The notes under the pieces: model-generated | The model's input: the letters and a program-made list of their open reading frames with translations, nothing else | Databases searched by the model: none | What the model was told of the DNA's origin: nothing | In this document: piece by piece, positions 19,392 through 29,998 of the stretch | How positions within the stretch are numbered: the stretch's first letter is position 1 | How the letters are laid out: every line of letters starts with the position of its first letter | Source: Ancylobacter polymorphus | GTDB lineage: Bacteria; Pseudomonadota; Alphaproteobacteria; Rhizobiales; Xanthobacteraceae | Direction: 5' to 3' | Assembly (NCBI RefSeq): GCF_030813495.1 | Contig: NZ_JAUSUI010000001.1 | Coordinates: 434,001-498,000, forward strand | Length of the DNA stretch: 64,000 nt | Program-made: the position numbers and the translations under genes

Positions 19392-20314
19392 GCGGTGATC
19401 CTTTCCAGCCGGAACGCCTTGAGGGCGACGGCGTGCAGCCCGGCGCGCACGCAGTCCTCGGCGTCGTGGAGGGTGACGGCGGCGAACCCGGCGCGTGTCA
19501 TCGCGGTGCGGTAGAGAGCCGCCGCCGCGCCGGAGGCGATAAGCGCGACCGGGCCCGTCCCGGCGACGCGGGCCGCGCCGGCGAGTTCCACGCCGATCAG
19601 CAGGCCCGACAGCCGCGCCAGCGTCGCGTCCGGCGACATGCCGTCCAGCAGCCAGCCGGCGCGCAGGCGGAACAGGTCGCGCCCGAGCAGCTCCGGCGCG
19701 GCGAGGCCGTCCTCGACGCCGCGCGCAAAATCCGCCGAGGCGGGGTCCACCGCCGCCGCCCCCTCCACCGCCGGCGCGACGACGGAGGCGGTGCGCAGCA
19801 GATGGAACAGTTCGCCGGTGAGGAAGGTGGCGAAGCCGGCGACCGCGCCGCCTTCCACCTGCACCCATTTGGAATGAGTACCGGGCAGGCAGGCGACGCC
19901 TTCGAAGCCGTCGCGGATCAGCGGCAGCAGCTGGGTCTCCTCGCCGCGCATGACATCGGCCCCCGCCGCCCCGCGCTGGGCAATGCCGGGCAGGATGCGG
20001 ATGAGGCGCCGCGCGGAGGGCACATGCGCCGCTTTCTCGGTCAACCCGTCCAGCCCGGCGGGGGTGGCGACATAGGCCGCCTCCACCCAGCCGGCGCGCG
20101 AGCCGACCATGCCGCACATCATAACAGGCACGCCCTCGGCGATGCCGAGCGCGTCGAGATGGGCCTCCAGCACGCGCTCGAACCCCTCCGCCCCCGAGGC
20201 GGCCAGCCCCTGGGCGCTGCGCCGCTCGGCCCGCACCGCGCCGCCGAGGTCCAGCGCCCATAGGCGAAAGCTCGACGTGCCCCAGTCGACGACAATGTGC
20301 GAGACCTCGTCCAT
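19388..20314 (-). CDS. dgoK: 2-dehydro-3-deoxygalactonokinase
   Basis: Kinase of 308 residues beginning [21 protein letters not shown], the phosphate-binding DWGTSxFR motif of DgoK, with CGMVGSRAGWVEA and LPGTHSKWV segments typical of the family. It phosphorylates 2-keto-3-deoxygalactonate for the downstream aldolase. The ATG shares one base with the upstream lactonase stop (TGATG) and its own stop overlaps dgoA, so the three are tightly coupled. Confidence 0.93.
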   Translation of the reverse strand: MDEVSHIVVDWGTSSFRLWALDLGGAVRAERRSAQGLAASGAEGFERVLEAHLDALGIAEGVPVMMCGMVGSRAGWVEAAYVATPAGLDGLTEKAAHVPSARRLIRILPGIAQRGAAGADVMRGEETQLLPLIRDGFEGVACLPGTHSKWVQVEGGAVAGFATFLTGELFHLLRTASVVAPAVEGAAAVDPASADFARGVEDGLAAPELLGRDLFRLRAGWLLDGMSPDATLARLSGLLIGVELAGAARVAGTGPVALIASGAAAALYRTAMTRAGFAAVTLHDAEDCVRAGLHAVALKAFRLERITA

Positions 20315-21222
20315 CACAGCGCCCCCAGACGGACGCGCGGCTCGGCGCGGCCCTTGGCGCCGATGTCGAGAAGGAAGGTGCGCCCATGCTCCGGGTCCGC
20401 CGCACGGGCGTCCGCATCCATGTGCTGCCAGGCCGAGGTGACGAGCACGCGGTCGAAATGCGCGCCAACAAAGACCGGGCAGCTGGTCTGGTGCGCCGGG
20501 GTGGGCACGCTGCGGACGAGATCGCCCGCCGGCGAATAGGCGTTGAGCCGCGCCCCGCCCCAGATGGCGCACCAGATCAGCCCCTCGGCATCGGTGACGG
20601 CACCGTCGAGCCCGCCCGCGCCGGCATGGCGGTGCAGCAGGGTGGGCGCTTCCAGCGGCAGGCCGGAGCCGGGGTCGAGGCGCACACGGTAGAGCTCGCC
20701 CATCGCCGTGTCGGCGAAATAGCCAATCGTCCCATCCGGCGAAAAGCAGATGGCGTTGGGAATGGTGACGGCGGGAAATAGCGGGATCACCGCGCCGGCA
20801 TGGAAGGCATAGACGGTGCCGGCGCCGGTCTCGGCGTTGCGGCCCATGGTGCTGAACCAGAAGGTGCCGGACGGGTGGACCCGGGCGTCGTTGGAACGGG
20901 TGCCGGCCTTGTCGGCCTCCACGGCGGCGAGCGTCTCCAGCCGGCCGCTGGCGACATCGCGCAGCATCAGCCCGGCCTCGGTGGCGAGCAGCTGGCGCTC
21001 GGCATCGACCATGGCCAGCGCGCTCGCCATCACCGGCAGCGCGTGCACGGTGATCGCGCCCGTGCCGAGCGGCGCCTCATAGAGCCGCTTCTCCACGATG
21101 TCGAACCACCAGGCGGTATCGCGCGCGGCGTCATAGGCCGGGCCCTCGCCGAGATGGCAGCGCTCGGGGCAGATGAGGGTGATGGGGGCTGCCTCGGGAG
21201 CGGGCGCGCTAATGGTTGTCAC
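20314..21222 (-). CDS. SMP-30/gluconolactonase-family sugar lactonase
   Basis: Six-bladed propeller lactonase of 302 residues with the SMP-30 motifs [12 protein letters not shown] (metal Glu), [20 protein letters not shown] and [10 protein letters not shown]. It would open the galactono- or arabinono-lactone formed by the aldose dehydrogenase. A GTG start at 21222 is chosen; this overlaps the end of the dehydratase gene by 14 bases, and the upstream in-frame sequence is shadow. The same enzyme probably serves both the galactose and the arabinose routes. Confidence 0.9.
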   Translation of the reverse strand: MTTISAPAPEAAPITLICPERCHLGEGPAYDAARDTAWWFDIVEKRLYEAPLGTGAITVHALPVMASALAMVDAERQLLATEAGLMLRDVASGRLETLAAVEADKAGTRSNDARVHPSGTFWFSTMGRNAETGAGTVYAFHAGAVIPLFPAVTIPNAICFSPDGTIGYFADTAMGELYRVRLDPGSGLPLEAPTLLHRHAGAGGLDGAVTDAEGLIWCAIWGGARLNAYSPAGDLVRSVPTPAHQTSCPVFVGAHFDRVLVTSAWQHMDADARAADPEHGRTFLLDIGAKGRAEPRVRLGAL

Positions 21223-23029
21223 GCGGCATCCCCTTGGTCTGGGCGATGCGCTGGTAGCGCACGGCGTTTTCCAGCACGGCGCCGGTTTCCAGCTGGCCGA
21301 CCAGCCCGCGCTGGATTTCCTGCCACGGCGTCTGGCTGGCGGGGTAGGCATAGCCGCCGGCCGCTTCCAGCTCGGCGCGGCGCCGGGCGAGTTCGTCCTC
21401 CGCCACCAGCATGTTGGCGCTGTTGCGCTTCAGATCGATGCGCACGCGGTCGCCGGTGCGCAGCAGCGCGAGACCGCCGCCGACCGCCGCTTCGGGCGAG
21501 GCATTGAGGATGGAGGGCGAGCCCGACGTGCCGGACTGGCGCCCGTCGCCGATGCAAGGCAGGGCATGCACGCCCGCCTTGATGAGGTAGTCCGGCGCCC
21601 GCATGTTCACCACTTCCGCCGCACCGGGATAGCCGATGGGGCCGGCGCCGCGCATGAACAGGATGCAGCCATCGTCAATGGCGAGCGCGGGGTCGTCGAT
21701 GCGGGCGTGGTAGTCCTCCGGCCCGTCGAACACGATGGCCCGCCCCTCGAAGGCGTCCGGGTCGTCCGGGTTGGAGAGGTAGCGCACGCGGAATTCGGCG
21801 CTTATGACGCTGGTCTTCATGATGGCGGAAGAGAACAGATTGCCGCGCAGCACGCGGAAGCCGGCCTTTTCCTTCAGCGGCTGGTCATAGGGGCGGATCA
21901 CCGCCTCGTCCTCGATGCGCGCGGAGGCGCAATTGGCGCCGAGCGTGCGCCCGTTCACCGTGAGCGCGTCCTCGGCGATGAGGCCCTGGCCCATCAGCTG
22001 GTTGACCACCGCCGGCACGCCGCCGGCATGGTAATAATCCTCGCCGAGATATTCGCCGGCGGGCTGCAGGTTCACCAGCAGCGGCACCTCCTCGCCATAG
22101 GTCTGCCAGTCGTCGATGGAGAGTTCCACCCCGACATGGCGGGCCAGCGCGTTGAGATGGATCGGTGCGTTGGTCGAGCCGCCAATGGCCGAATTCACCC
22201 GGATGGCGTTGAGGAAGGCGTCGCGGGTGAGGATGTCGGAGGGTTTCAGATCCTCATGCACCATCTCGACGATGCGCAGGCCGGTGCGGTAGGCGATTTC
22301 CTGCCGGTCGCGATAGGGCGCGGGAATGGCGGCGGAGCCGGGCAACTGCATGCCCAGCGCCTCGGCGAGCGAGTTCATCGTCGTCGCCGTGCCCATGGTG
22401 TTGCAATAGCCGGTGGAGGGGGCGGAGGACGCCACCAGCTTGACGAAGCCGGCATGGTCGATCTCGCCGGCCGCCAGCAATTCGCGCGCCTTCCACACGA
22501 TGGTGCCGGAGCCGGTGCGCGCGCCCTTGTACCAGCCGTTCAGCATCGGCCCGACGGAGAGCGCGATGGCGGGAATGTTCACGGTGGCCGCCGCCATCAG
22601 CAGCGCCGGGGTGGTCTTGTCGCAGCCGATGGTCAGGACCACGCCGTCGAGCGGGTAGCCGTACAGCACCTCGACCAGGCCGAGATAGGCGAGGTTGCGG
22701 TCCAGCCCGGCGGTGGGGCGCTTGCCGGTTTCCTGGATGGGATGCACCGGAAACTCGATGGCGATGCCGCCGGCCTCGCGAATGCCGTCGCGCACCCGCT
22801 TGGCGAGTTCGAGATGGTGGCGGTTGCAGGGGGAAAGGTCCGAGCCGGTCTGGGCGATGCCGATGATCGGCCGGCCGCTCTGCAACTCCTCCTGGCTGAG
22901 GCCGAAATTGAGGTAGCGCTCGAGATAGAGCGCGGTCATGTCGATATTGTCGGGGTTGTCGAACCAGGCGCGGGAGCGCAGGGGCCGGTCGCGAAGGGGT
23001 GCGTCGCTCTTGCTGGCTTTGCCGTCCAT
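21209..23029 (-). CDS. IlvD/Edd-family sugar-acid dehydratase (paralogue 1, probable galactonate dehydratase)
   Basis: Dehydratase of 606 residues with the Fe-S/IlvD hallmarks: [25 protein letters not shown] and [14 protein letters not shown]. An excellent GAGGAG site precedes the ATG at 23029. A second, different family member is encoded at 26514-28262. Since that one matches arabinonate dehydratase better, and dgoK/dgoA follow here, this copy probably dehydrates D-galactonate to 2-keto-3-deoxygalactonate. That split of specificity is inference; either could be promiscuous. Confidence 0.88.
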   Translation of the reverse strand: MDGKASKSDAPLRDRPLRSRAWFDNPDNIDMTALYLERYLNFGLSQEELQSGRPIIGIAQTGSDLSPCNRHHLELAKRVRDGIREAGGIAIEFPVHPIQETGKRPTAGLDRNLAYLGLVEVLYGYPLDGVVLTIGCDKTTPALLMAAATVNIPAIALSVGPMLNGWYKGARTGSGTIVWKARELLAAGEIDHAGFVKLVASSAPSTGYCNTMGTATTMNSLAEALGMQLPGSAAIPAPYRDRQEIAYRTGLRIVEMVHEDLKPSDILTRDAFLNAIRVNSAIGGSTNAPIHLNALARHVGVELSIDDWQTYGEEVPLLVNLQPAGEYLGEDYYHAGGVPAVVNQLMGQGLIAEDALTVNGRTLGANCASARIEDEAVIRPYDQPLKEKAGFRVLRGNLFSSAIMKTSVISAEFRVRYLSNPDDPDAFEGRAIVFDGPEDYHARIDDPALAIDDGCILFMRGAGPIGYPGAAEVVNMRAPDYLIKAGVHALPCIGDGRQSGTSGSPSILNASPEAAVGGGLALLRTGDRVRIDLKRNSANMLVAEDELARRRAELEAAGGYAYPASQTPWQEIQRGLVGQLETGAVLENAVRYQRIAQTKGMPRDNH

Positions 23030-23045
23030 GCGTGTCTCCTCAGGC

Positions 23046-23972
23046 TCAGTCGTGGAACGGCGCGACATCGAGGCGCCGGCCCAGCAGGAAGGCGTCGGCG
23101 ACCAGTTGCAGCGGGGCGAGGTCGACATCCGATCCCCCCGTCTGAACGAGTTCGACGAAGCGCCGGTAGATGTTGCGATATTCCGCCTCGGGCTGGGCGC
23201 TCAGCACCTGCCCGTCGAGCGAGAGTTCGGCCCCGCCCTTGGCGAGCAGCAGCGTGCCCCGGTCGGTGTCGACTTCGATGTCCCAGCTCTGCGGCCCGGT
23301 CTGCAGGAAATCAAGATCGGCCTGCACCTTCAGCCCGTCCGCATCCGCGAAAGCGACCGTGGCGGCGATGGGCGCGGCACAGTTGGAGGGGAAGGACAGT
23401 TCCGCGCCGGTGACGAACACCGGGCGCGGCAGGATGGCAGTGAGGATCGACAGCGCATTGATGGCGGGGTCGAACACGCCGAGCCCGCCCGGCTCCCAGA
23501 TCCAGCGCTGGCCGGGATGCCAGACGCGCACATCCTCCTTCCATGTCACCCGCACCCCGCGCGGCGCCACCTCGGCGAGGAAGGCGCGGGCCGGCTCCAC
23601 CGCCGGGGCGAAGCGCGAATGCCAGGTGGCGAACAAAGTGCGTCCCGACGCCTGCGCCGCCGCGACCAGCGGGCCGAGCTCGCTCACCGTGGCGCCGGGC
23701 GGCTTTTCCAGCAGCACATGCTTGCCGGCCATGAGCGCCTGCGCCGCGAGGTCGTGCCGCCCCTGCGGCGGGGTGCACAGCGCCACCGCGTCGATCGCCT
23801 CGCCGCTCGCCAGCAGATCGGCGAGCGTCGCGAAATGGGCGACGCCGTCGAGGCGCGCATTGCGGCTGGCCACGGCGACGAGGTCGATACCCTCCGTCGC
23901 GGCGATGGCGGGGAGGTGCTGGTCGCGGGCAATCTTGCCGAGGCCGACCAGGGCGAGACGGATCGGGTTCAT
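23046..23972 (-). CDS. NAD(P)-dependent aldose 1-dehydrogenase (L-arabinose/D-galactose), Gfo/Idh/MocA type
   Basis: Oxidoreductase of 308 residues. The Rossmann motif is [10 protein letters not shown] (10-19), with EKPPG (89-93) and the [20 protein letters not shown] segment that is characteristic of Azospirillum-type L-arabinose 1-dehydrogenase. Those enzymes accept both L-arabinose and D-galactose, which explains one dehydrogenase serving both downstream branches. The start overlaps the end of the ketoglutarate-semialdehyde dehydrogenase gene by 4 bases. Confidence 0.91.
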   Translation of the reverse strand: MNPIRLALVGLGKIARDQHLPAIAATEGIDLVAVASRNARLDGVAHFATLADLLASGEAIDAVALCTPPQGRHDLAAQALMAGKHVLLEKPPGATVSELGPLVAAAQASGRTLFATWHSRFAPAVEPARAFLAEVAPRGVRVTWKEDVRVWHPGQRWIWEPGGLGVFDPAINALSILTAILPRPVFVTGAELSFPSNCAAPIAATVAFADADGLKVQADLDFLQTGPQSWDIEVDTDRGTLLLAKGGAELSLDGQVLSAQPEAEYRNIYRRFVELVQTGGSDVDLAPLQLVADAFLLGRRLDVAPFHD

Positions 23973-25576
23973 GGGCGCGTCTCCCCGATCGAGGCCGGCG
24001 TGCCGTCGACGAGGCGCGGCAGGCCGAGCGGATTGCCCGCCTGCACCGCGGCGGGCAGCAGCGCGTCCGGCAGGTCCTGGTAGCAGACCGGGCGCAGGAA
24101 GCGGCGGATGGCGAGCGTGCCGACCGAAGTGGAGCGCGGGTCGGAGGTGGCGGGGAACGGACCGCCATGCACCATGGCGTGGCAGACCTCCACGCCCGTC
24201 GGCCAGCCATTGGCGAGGATGCGTCCGGCCTTGTCCTCCAGCACCGGCAGCAGCCGGGCGGCGAGGGCGTGGTCCGCGGCCTCCAGATGCAGCGTCGCGG
24301 TCAGCTGGCCTTCCAGAGCGGCGGCCACCGCCGCCATCTCCGCCTCATCCGCGCAGCGGATCACCAGCGAGGAGGCGCCGAACACTTCGTGCGACAGCAG
24401 CGGCTCGCGCAGGAAGGCGGCGGCGTCGGTGACGAACAGCGCCGGACGGCAGGCATTGACACCGCCCTCGCCGCCATGGGCGAGTTCGGTGACCTCCGGC
24501 TGCTCCGCCAGCGCCGCGACGCCCTTGCCATAGGCGCCGGCAATGCCGGGGGTAAGCATGGTCGCGGCCGGCGCGGCGGAAACCGCCGTGGCGGCCGCCG
24601 CGATGAAGCGGTCGAGCGCCGGGCCGGCCATTGCGATGACGAGGCCGGGATTGGTGCAGAACTGGCCGGCGCCCATGGTGAGCGAGCCGACAAAGCCGGC
24701 CGCCAGCGCCTCGGCGCGCGCCTCAAGCGCGGCGGGCAGCAGGAACACCGGGTTGATGCTGCTCATCTCGGCAAAGACCGGGATCGGCTCGGGCCGGCTG
24801 GCGGCGATGCGGCACAGAGCGAGGCCGCCGCCGCGCGAGCCGGTGAAGCCCACCGCCTTGATGCGCGGATCGGCCACCAGCGCACCGCCGAGCTCGTTCG
24901 ACGTGCCGGTGAGCAGCGAGAACACGCCTTCCGGCAGGCCGGCCTCGACTACGGCCGCGCGAATGGCGCGGCCGACGAGTTCCGAGGTGCCGGGATGAGC
25001 GGGATGACCCTTGACGATGACCGGGCAGCCCGCCGCCAGCGCCGAGGCGGTGTCGCCGCCGGCGACCGAGAAGGCCAGCGGAAAATTCGAGGCGCCGAAC
25101 ACCACCACCGGGCCGAGGCCGATATGGCGCAGGCGCAGATCCGCGCGCGGCAGCGGCGTACGCTCGGGCAGGGCGCTGTCGAGGCGCGGCTCGTCGGCCC
25201 CGCCCGCCCTCACCCAGCTGGCGAACAGCCGGAGCTGGCCGGTGGTGCGGGCGCGCTCGCCGGTAAGCCGGGCGACGGGCAGGCCGGTCTCGCGCGCCGC
25301 ACGGGCGATCAGCGTGTCCCCCAACGCCTCGATCTTCCCGGCGATGGCGTCGAGAAAGGCGGCGCGCGCCTCCGGCGTGGTGGCGCGGTAGAGCGGGTAA
25401 GCCTGCGCCGCCAGCGCCGCCGCTTGCCCCACCTCGGCCGGGCCGGCCTCGAAAAAGGCCGGTTCCAGCGCGGTACCGGTGGCGGGATCGATTGCCTGGA
25501 AGGTCGCCGCGCCGGTGAGATCGCGGGACCCGAGAAGAGCGGCTCCGGTAAGGTTGGTCATGTCCATCGCGCTCAC
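23969..25576 (-). CDS. 2,5-dioxovalerate (alpha-ketoglutarate semialdehyde) dehydrogenase
   Basis: ALDH of 535 residues in the KGSADH group, with general base Glu270 ([10 protein letters not shown]), catalytic Cys307 ([10 protein letters not shown]) and [10 protein letters not shown] for cofactor binding. It oxidises alpha-ketoglutarate semialdehyde, the product of the adjacent KDA dehydratase, to alpha-ketoglutarate, ending the L-arabinose oxidative route. The GTG start overlaps the upstream stop (GTGA); an ATG at 25567 is an alternative start three codons later. Confidence 0.92.
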   Translation of the reverse strand: MSAMDMTNLTGAALLGSRDLTGAATFQAIDPATGTALEPAFFEAGPAEVGQAAALAAQAYPLYRATTPEARAAFLDAIAGKIEALGDTLIARAARETGLPVARLTGERARTTGQLRLFASWVRAGGADEPRLDSALPERTPLPRADLRLRHIGLGPVVVFGASNFPLAFSVAGGDTASALAAGCPVIVKGHPAHPGTSELVGRAIRAAVVEAGLPEGVFSLLTGTSNELGGALVADPRIKAVGFTGSRGGGLALCRIAASRPEPIPVFAEMSSINPVFLLPAALEARAEALAAGFVGSLTMGAGQFCTNPGLVIAMAGPALDRFIAAAATAVSAAPAATMLTPGIAGAYGKGVAALAEQPEVTELAHGGEGGVNACRPALFVTDAAAFLREPLLSHEVFGASSLVIRCADEAEMAAVAAALEGQLTATLHLEAADHALAARLLPVLEDKAGRILANGWPTGVEVCHAMVHGGPFPATSDPRSTSVGTLAIRRFLRPVCYQDLPDALLPAAVQAGNPLGLPRLVDGTPASIGETRP

Positions 25577-26505
25577 TTACCCCACCTCAATACCAGCGGA
25601 TCGAGCCGCCGGGCAAGTTCCAGCAGCCCGGCCCGCGTCGCCGGATGCACCGGCGGCAGGGGCGCGCGCAGCGTGTCGTGCTTGATGACCCCGCCTTCCT
25701 GCATCAGGATTTTCGCCGTGGCGAAACCGGCCTGCCGGTTCTCGTAATTGATCAGCGGCAGCCAGCGCTGATAGGCGTCGAGCGCCGCTTCGCGGTCCCC
25801 GGCGACATAGGGGTCGATGATCTCACGGATGCCATCGGGGAAGCCGCCGCCGGTCATGGCGCCGGTGGCCCCCGCATCGAGATCGGCCAGCAGCGTGATC
25901 GCCTCCTCGCCGTCCCACGGGCCGACGATGGACTCCCCGCCGGCCTCGATCAGCGCCCGCAGCTTGTTCGCCGCCTGCGGCACCTCGATCTTGAAATAGG
26001 CGAGGTTCTCGATTTCCTGCGCCATCTTCGCCAGGAACGGCACGGAGAGCGGCGTGCCGGCGACGGGCGCGTCCTGCACCATGATCGGAATGTCGATGGC
26101 GTCGGACACCGCCTTGTAGAAGGCGTAGACGGAAGGCTCCGGCACGCGGAAGGTGGCGCCGTGATAGGGCGGCATCACCATCACCATCGCCGCGCCCGCC
26201 TCCTGCGCGCGCTTCGAACGCTCGGCGCAGATATGGGTGGCGAAATGGGTGGTGGTGACGATGACCGGCACCCGCCCCGCCACATGCTCCAGCACCGTGG
26301 TCATGACGCGGTCGCGCTCATCATCCGCCAGCACGAACTGCTCGGAGAAATTGGCGAGGATGCACAGGCCGTGCGAGCCCGCATCGATCATGAAGTCGAT
26401 GCAGCGCTTCTGGCCGTCGAGATCGAGCCGGCCATCGGCGTCGAACACGGTCGGCGCGACCGGGAACACGCCCTTATACGGGCCGGCGGCAGAAAGGCTC
26501 GTCAT
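25573..26505 (-). CDS. 2-keto-3-deoxy-L-arabinonate dehydratase
   Basis: DHDPS-family lyase of 310 residues with Schiff-base Lys172 (YFKIEVP) and the segments [17 protein letters not shown] and [15 protein letters not shown]. These are diagnostic for L-KDA dehydratase of the Azospirillum arabinose pathway and unlike dihydrodipicolinate synthase proper. It converts 2-keto-3-deoxy-L-arabinonate to alpha-ketoglutarate semialdehyde. It starts 8 bases after the arabinonate dehydratase stop and is coupled to the semialdehyde dehydrogenase. Confidence 0.93.
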   Translation of the reverse strand: MTSLSAAGPYKGVFPVAPTVFDADGRLDLDGQKRCIDFMIDAGSHGLCILANFSEQFVLADDERDRVMTTVLEHVAGRVPVIVTTTHFATHICAERSKRAQEAGAAMVMVMPPYHGATFRVPEPSVYAFYKAVSDAIDIPIMVQDAPVAGTPLSVPFLAKMAQEIENLAYFKIEVPQAANKLRALIEAGGESIVGPWDGEEAITLLADLDAGATGAMTGGGFPDGIREIIDPYVAGDREAALDAYQRWLPLINYENRQAGFATAKILMQEGGVIKHDTLRAPLPPVHPATRAGLLELARRLDPLVLRWGK

Positions 26506-26513
26506 GCTGCACC

Positions 26514-28262
26514 TCAGTGATTGTCGCGGGGAACGGGCGAACCCGAACGCCCGACCAGAAAGTCGAAATCCGCGCCGCGGTCGGCCTGCAGCACGTGGTC
26601 GATGTAAAGCCGCTGGTAGCCGCGCGCGGCGTGCGGTTCCGGCGGCACCCAGGCGGCGCGGCGGGCGGCCATTTCCTCCTCGCTCACATGCAGGTGCAGC
26701 GAGCGGGCGGGCACGTCGAGGGTGATGAGATCACCGTTCCGCACCAGCGCCAGCGGCCCGCCGGCAGTGGCCTCGGGTGCGACATGCAGCACCACGGTGC
26801 CATAGGCGGTGCCGGACATGCGGGCGTCGGAAATGCGGATCATGTCCCGCACGCCCTCACGCAGCAGCTTGGCGGGAAGCGGCATGTTGCCGACCTCCGC
26901 CATGCCGGGGTAGCCCTTCGGGCCGCAATGCTTCAGCACCATGATGCAGGAGGCGTCGATATCCAGTGCCTCGTCATTCACCGCATGGTGCATCTCCTCG
27001 ACGCTCTCGAACACCACGGCGCGGCCGGTGTGCTGCATCAGTTCCGGCGAGGCGGCGGAGGGCTTGATGACCGCGCCATCCGGCGCGAGGTTGCCGGTGA
27101 GGATGGCGATGCCGGCTTCCGGCTTGAACGGCGCCTCGAACGGGGTGATGACCTCGGGGTTCCAGTTCGGCGCCTTTTCGACATTCTCCCACAGCGTGCG
27201 GCCATTCACCGTGCGGGCGTCCTTGTTCAGCAGGCCGCGCTCGCCCAGCGCCCGCAGCACCGCCGGCAGGCCGCCGGCATAGTAGAAATCCTCCATCAGG
27301 AAGCGGCCCGACGGCATCAGGTCGACGAGGCAATGGATGTCGCGCCCCAGCCGGTCGAAATCCGCCAGCGTGAGGTCAACGCCGACGCGCCCGGCGAGCG
27401 CGAGCAGATGCACCACCGCATTGGTCGAGCCGCCAATGGCGGCCAGCGCACGGATGGCGTTCTCGAAGGCTTCCCGCGTCAGGATGTCGGAGGGCTTGAG
27501 GTCCTCGTGCACCATGTCGACGATGCGCCGCCCGGCCAGGCGCGCCAGCAAATTGCGGCGGGCGTCGACGGCGGGAATGGCGGCGTTCTCCGGCAGGCCG
27601 ATGCCGAGCGCTTCCACCATCGAGGCCATGGTGGAGGCGGTGCCCATGGTCATGCAGGACCCCGACGAGCGGTTCATGCCCGCTTCCGCCTCATGAAACT
27701 CGGCCATGGTGATCTCGCCGGCGCGCAGCTGCTCGCTCATCGAGATGATGTTGGTGCCGGAACCGATGATCTGGCCGCGATAATTACCGCGCAGCTGCGG
27801 CCCGCCGGACACGCCGATGGCCGGCAAATCGGCGGAGGCCGCGCCCATCAGCAAAGCGGGCGTGGTCTTGTCGCAGCCCATCAAGAGCACCACGCCGTCG
27901 AGCGGATGGGCGCGGATCGCCTCTTCCACATCCATCGAGGCGAGGTTGCGAAAAAGCATGGCGGTGGGGCGCATCGTCACCTCGCCGAGCGAGGAGACCG
28001 GGAATTCCAGGGGATAGCCGCCCGCATCCAGCACGCCGCGCCGCACATGCTCGGCGAGGTCGCGGAAATGGATGTTGCAGGGGGTGAGTTCCGACCAGGT
28101 ATTGCAGATGCCGATCACCGGGCGGCCGTCGAAACGGTCCTGCGGCTGACCGGAATTCTTCAGGAAGGAGCGGTAATAGAACCCCATCTTGTCCTGCCGG
28201 CCGAACCAGGCCTGGCTGCGCAAAGGCTTCTTGTTGTCGTTGGTCGATCCGTCATCGCTCAT
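26514..28262 (-). CDS. L-arabinonate dehydratase (IlvD/Edd family, paralogue 2)
   Basis: Dehydratase of 582 residues with [33 protein letters not shown] and [12 protein letters not shown] motifs. Its length and sequence resemble the L-arabinonate dehydratases of Weimberg-type pathways. It would dehydrate L-arabinonate to 2-keto-3-deoxy-L-arabinonate for the adjacent KDA dehydratase. It lies 12 bases downstream of the GntR regulator gene. Both this and the paralogue at 21209-23029 end PRDNH, showing common ancestry. Confidence 0.9.
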   Translation of the reverse strand: MSDDGSTNDNKKPLRSQAWFGRQDKMGFYYRSFLKNSGQPQDRFDGRPVIGICNTWSELTPCNIHFRDLAEHVRRGVLDAGGYPLEFPVSSLGEVTMRPTAMLFRNLASMDVEEAIRAHPLDGVVLLMGCDKTTPALLMGAASADLPAIGVSGGPQLRGNYRGQIIGSGTNIISMSEQLRAGEITMAEFHEAEAGMNRSSGSCMTMGTASTMASMVEALGIGLPENAAIPAVDARRNLLARLAGRRIVDMVHEDLKPSDILTREAFENAIRALAAIGGSTNAVVHLLALAGRVGVDLTLADFDRLGRDIHCLVDLMPSGRFLMEDFYYAGGLPAVLRALGERGLLNKDARTVNGRTLWENVEKAPNWNPEVITPFEAPFKPEAGIAILTGNLAPDGAVIKPSAASPELMQHTGRAVVFESVEEMHHAVNDEALDIDASCIMVLKHCGPKGYPGMAEVGNMPLPAKLLREGVRDMIRISDARMSGTAYGTVVLHVAPEATAGGPLALVRNGDLITLDVPARSLHLHVSEEEMAARRAAWVPPEPHAARGYQRLYIDHVLQADRGADFDFLVGRSGSPVPRDNH

Positions 28263-28274
28263 TTCGGCACCCGG

Positions 28275-29009
28275 TCAGCCGGCCGCGCCGTGGCGGCGCA
28301 GGCCGTTGAAAATCACATTGGTCATGGCGGCGGCGGCAGCCTCGCCATCGGCATCGGCGATCGCCTCGACGATGCGCTCATGCGCGGCCACGGCGATGTC
28401 GTGCTCGCGCGCGTCGGCAGGGGCGGAGAGCACGAAGGAGGCGCGCAGCGCCGCCTCGATCACCGCACCGACCGAGCGCATGAACGGGTTGCCCGAGGCG
28501 GTGGCCACTTCCACATGCAGCGTCAAATCGGCCTCGGCGAAGCCCTCGGAGGCGCCGGGCTCGTCCTTCATCTGCGCGACGGCGCGGCGCATCACCGCGA
28601 GCTGTTCCTCGCTGCGGCGCTCGGCGGCCAGCGCGGCGGCGCGCGGCTCCACCGCAAGGCGGATTTCCGAGAGATCGCGCAGGAAGCGCTTGTCGATGCC
28701 GGAATCGAGATGCCAGGCCAGCACATCGGCGTCGAACATGTTCCAGGCGGCGCGCTCGCGCACCACCGTGCCGACCCGCGCCTTGGTGGAAAGCAGGCCC
28801 TTGGCCACCAGCGTCTTCACGCTTTCGCGCAGCACCGGCCGCGACACGCCGAAGAGCAGCGTCAGCTCGGCATCGCCCGGCAGTTTGGCGCCCTCGCCAT
28901 AGCGGCCGGCAATGATGTCGATGCCGATGGTGCGCGCCACTTCCGCATGGTTGGAATGCGAGCGGCGGGTGGGGATGACGATGATCTGCGAGGTGTTGGG
29001 CGCGCTCAT
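28275..29009 (-). CDS. GntR family regulator, FadR/FCD subfamily (sugar cluster)
   Basis: Regulator of 244 residues with winged helix (about 20-90; GEGAKLPGDAELTLLFGVSRPVLRESVKTL) and FCD ligand domain. The ATG at 29009 overlaps the yjfF-like stop by 4 bases, so it is encoded inside the operon, between importer and enzymes, not divergently. That arrangement predicts autoregulation: it likely controls the promoter upstream of 33681. The effector is probably a ketodeoxy sugar acid or sugar acid, as in related LldR/DgoR proteins. Confidence 0.9.
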   Translation of the reverse strand: MSAPNTSQIIVIPTRRSHSNHAEVARTIGIDIIAGRYGEGAKLPGDAELTLLFGVSRPVLRESVKTLVAKGLLSTKARVGTVVRERAAWNMFDADVLAWHLDSGIDKRFLRDLSEIRLAVEPRAAALAAERRSEEQLAVMRRAVAQMKDEPGASEGFAEADLTLHVEVATASGNPFMRSVGAVIEAALRASFVLSAPADAREHDIAVAAHERIVEAIADADGEAAAAAMTNVIFNGLRRHGAAG

Positions 29010-29998
29010 GGATGGGCTCCGGCCGGGGCGCGCCGCGAGCGGCGGGCCAGGTGCAAGGTGAGCTGCTGGAAGGCGATGAAGGCGAACAGCAGGAGCCCGG
29101 TGGCGATCTTGGCCCACCAGCTCGACAGCATGCCGTCGAAGCTGATGTAGGTCTGGATCAGGCCCTGGATCATCACGCCCAGGAAGGAGCCGAAGATGAA
29201 GCCGTACCCGCCCGAGAGCAGCGTGCCGCCAATCACCACCGCCGCGATGGCGTCGAGTTCGACGCCGACGGCGGAGAGCGAATAGCCCGACGAGGTGTAG
29301 AGCGAGAACACGATTCCCGCGAGCCCGGCCAGCACGCTGGAGAGGGTGTAGATGAGCACCGTGGTGCGCGCGACATTGATGCCCATCAGCCCCGTCGCGG
29401 TGCGCGAGCCGCCCAGCGCATAGACATTGGCGCCGAAGCGCGTGAGGTGCAGCAGCACCATGCCCGCGAGCACCACCGCGATCATGATCATGGCCGGCAC
29501 GGTGAGGCGCGCGCCGCCCTCGAAGCGCAAGGCATGGTCGGAGAGGTGGGCGTAGAGATCGGCGGTGATGGGGAGCGATTCCGTCGACAGAAGGAAGCTT
29601 GCCCCCCGCGCCAGGAACATGCCGGCCAGGGTGACGATGAAGGCCGGCAGCTCGAAATACTGGATGATCGCCCCCATACAGGCGCCGAACAGCGCGCAGA
29701 GCACGAGGATCAGCACGAAGGCGGCGAGCGGGGGGATGCCCCAGCGCTCGATGGCCAGCGCCAGGAACACGGTGGTGAAGCCGATGACCGAGCCGACCGA
29801 GAGGTCGATGCCGCCGGAAATGATGACGAAGGTCATGCCCACCGCGACGATGACGAGGAAGGCATTGTCGGTGAGCAGGTTCATCACCACCCGCAGCGAG
29901 GCGAAGTTGGGGTAGATGAGCGAGCAGACCACAAATCCGGCAAGGAATACCGCAGCGGTGGCGAGCACCGGCGTCAGCCGGCCAAGGGAGCGGATCAT
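29006..29998 (-). CDS. yjfF: Sugar ABC transporter permease, YjfF-like
   Basis: Permease of 330 residues (MIRSLGRLTPVLATAAVFLAG) with the BPD_transp_2 motif [15 protein letters not shown] and GVELDAIAAVVIGGTLLSGGYG. It closely resembles YjfF, one of the two permeases of the E. coli galactofuranose importer YtfQRT-YjfF. The ATG at 29998 overlaps the stop of the other permease gene; reading further upstream is shadow. Pairs with the YtfT-like protein. Confidence 0.9.
   Translation of the reverse strand: MIRSLGRLTPVLATAAVFLAGFVVCSLIYPNFASLRVVMNLLTDNAFLVIVAVGMTFVIISGGIDLSVGSVIGFTTVFLALAIERWGIPPLAAFVLILVLCALFGACMGAIIQYFELPAFIVTLAGMFLARGASFLLSTESLPITADLYAHLSDHALRFEGGARLTVPAMIMIAVVLAGMVLLHLTRFGANVYALGGSRTATGLMGINVARTTVLIYTLSSVLAGLAGIVFSLYTSSGYSLSAVGVELDAIAAVVIGGTLLSGGYGFIFGSFLGVMIQGLIQTYISFDGMLSSWWAKIATGLLLFAFIAFQQLTLHLARRSRRAPAGAHP

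Noticed and set aside
21173..23413. A 746-residue plus-strand frame
   Set aside because: Antisense to the IlvD/Edd dehydratase with intact motifs; His/Gly/Arg-rich shadow sequence.
26517..29150. An 877-residue plus-strand frame
   Set aside because: Antisense to arabinonate dehydratase and the GntR gene; no recognisable motif.
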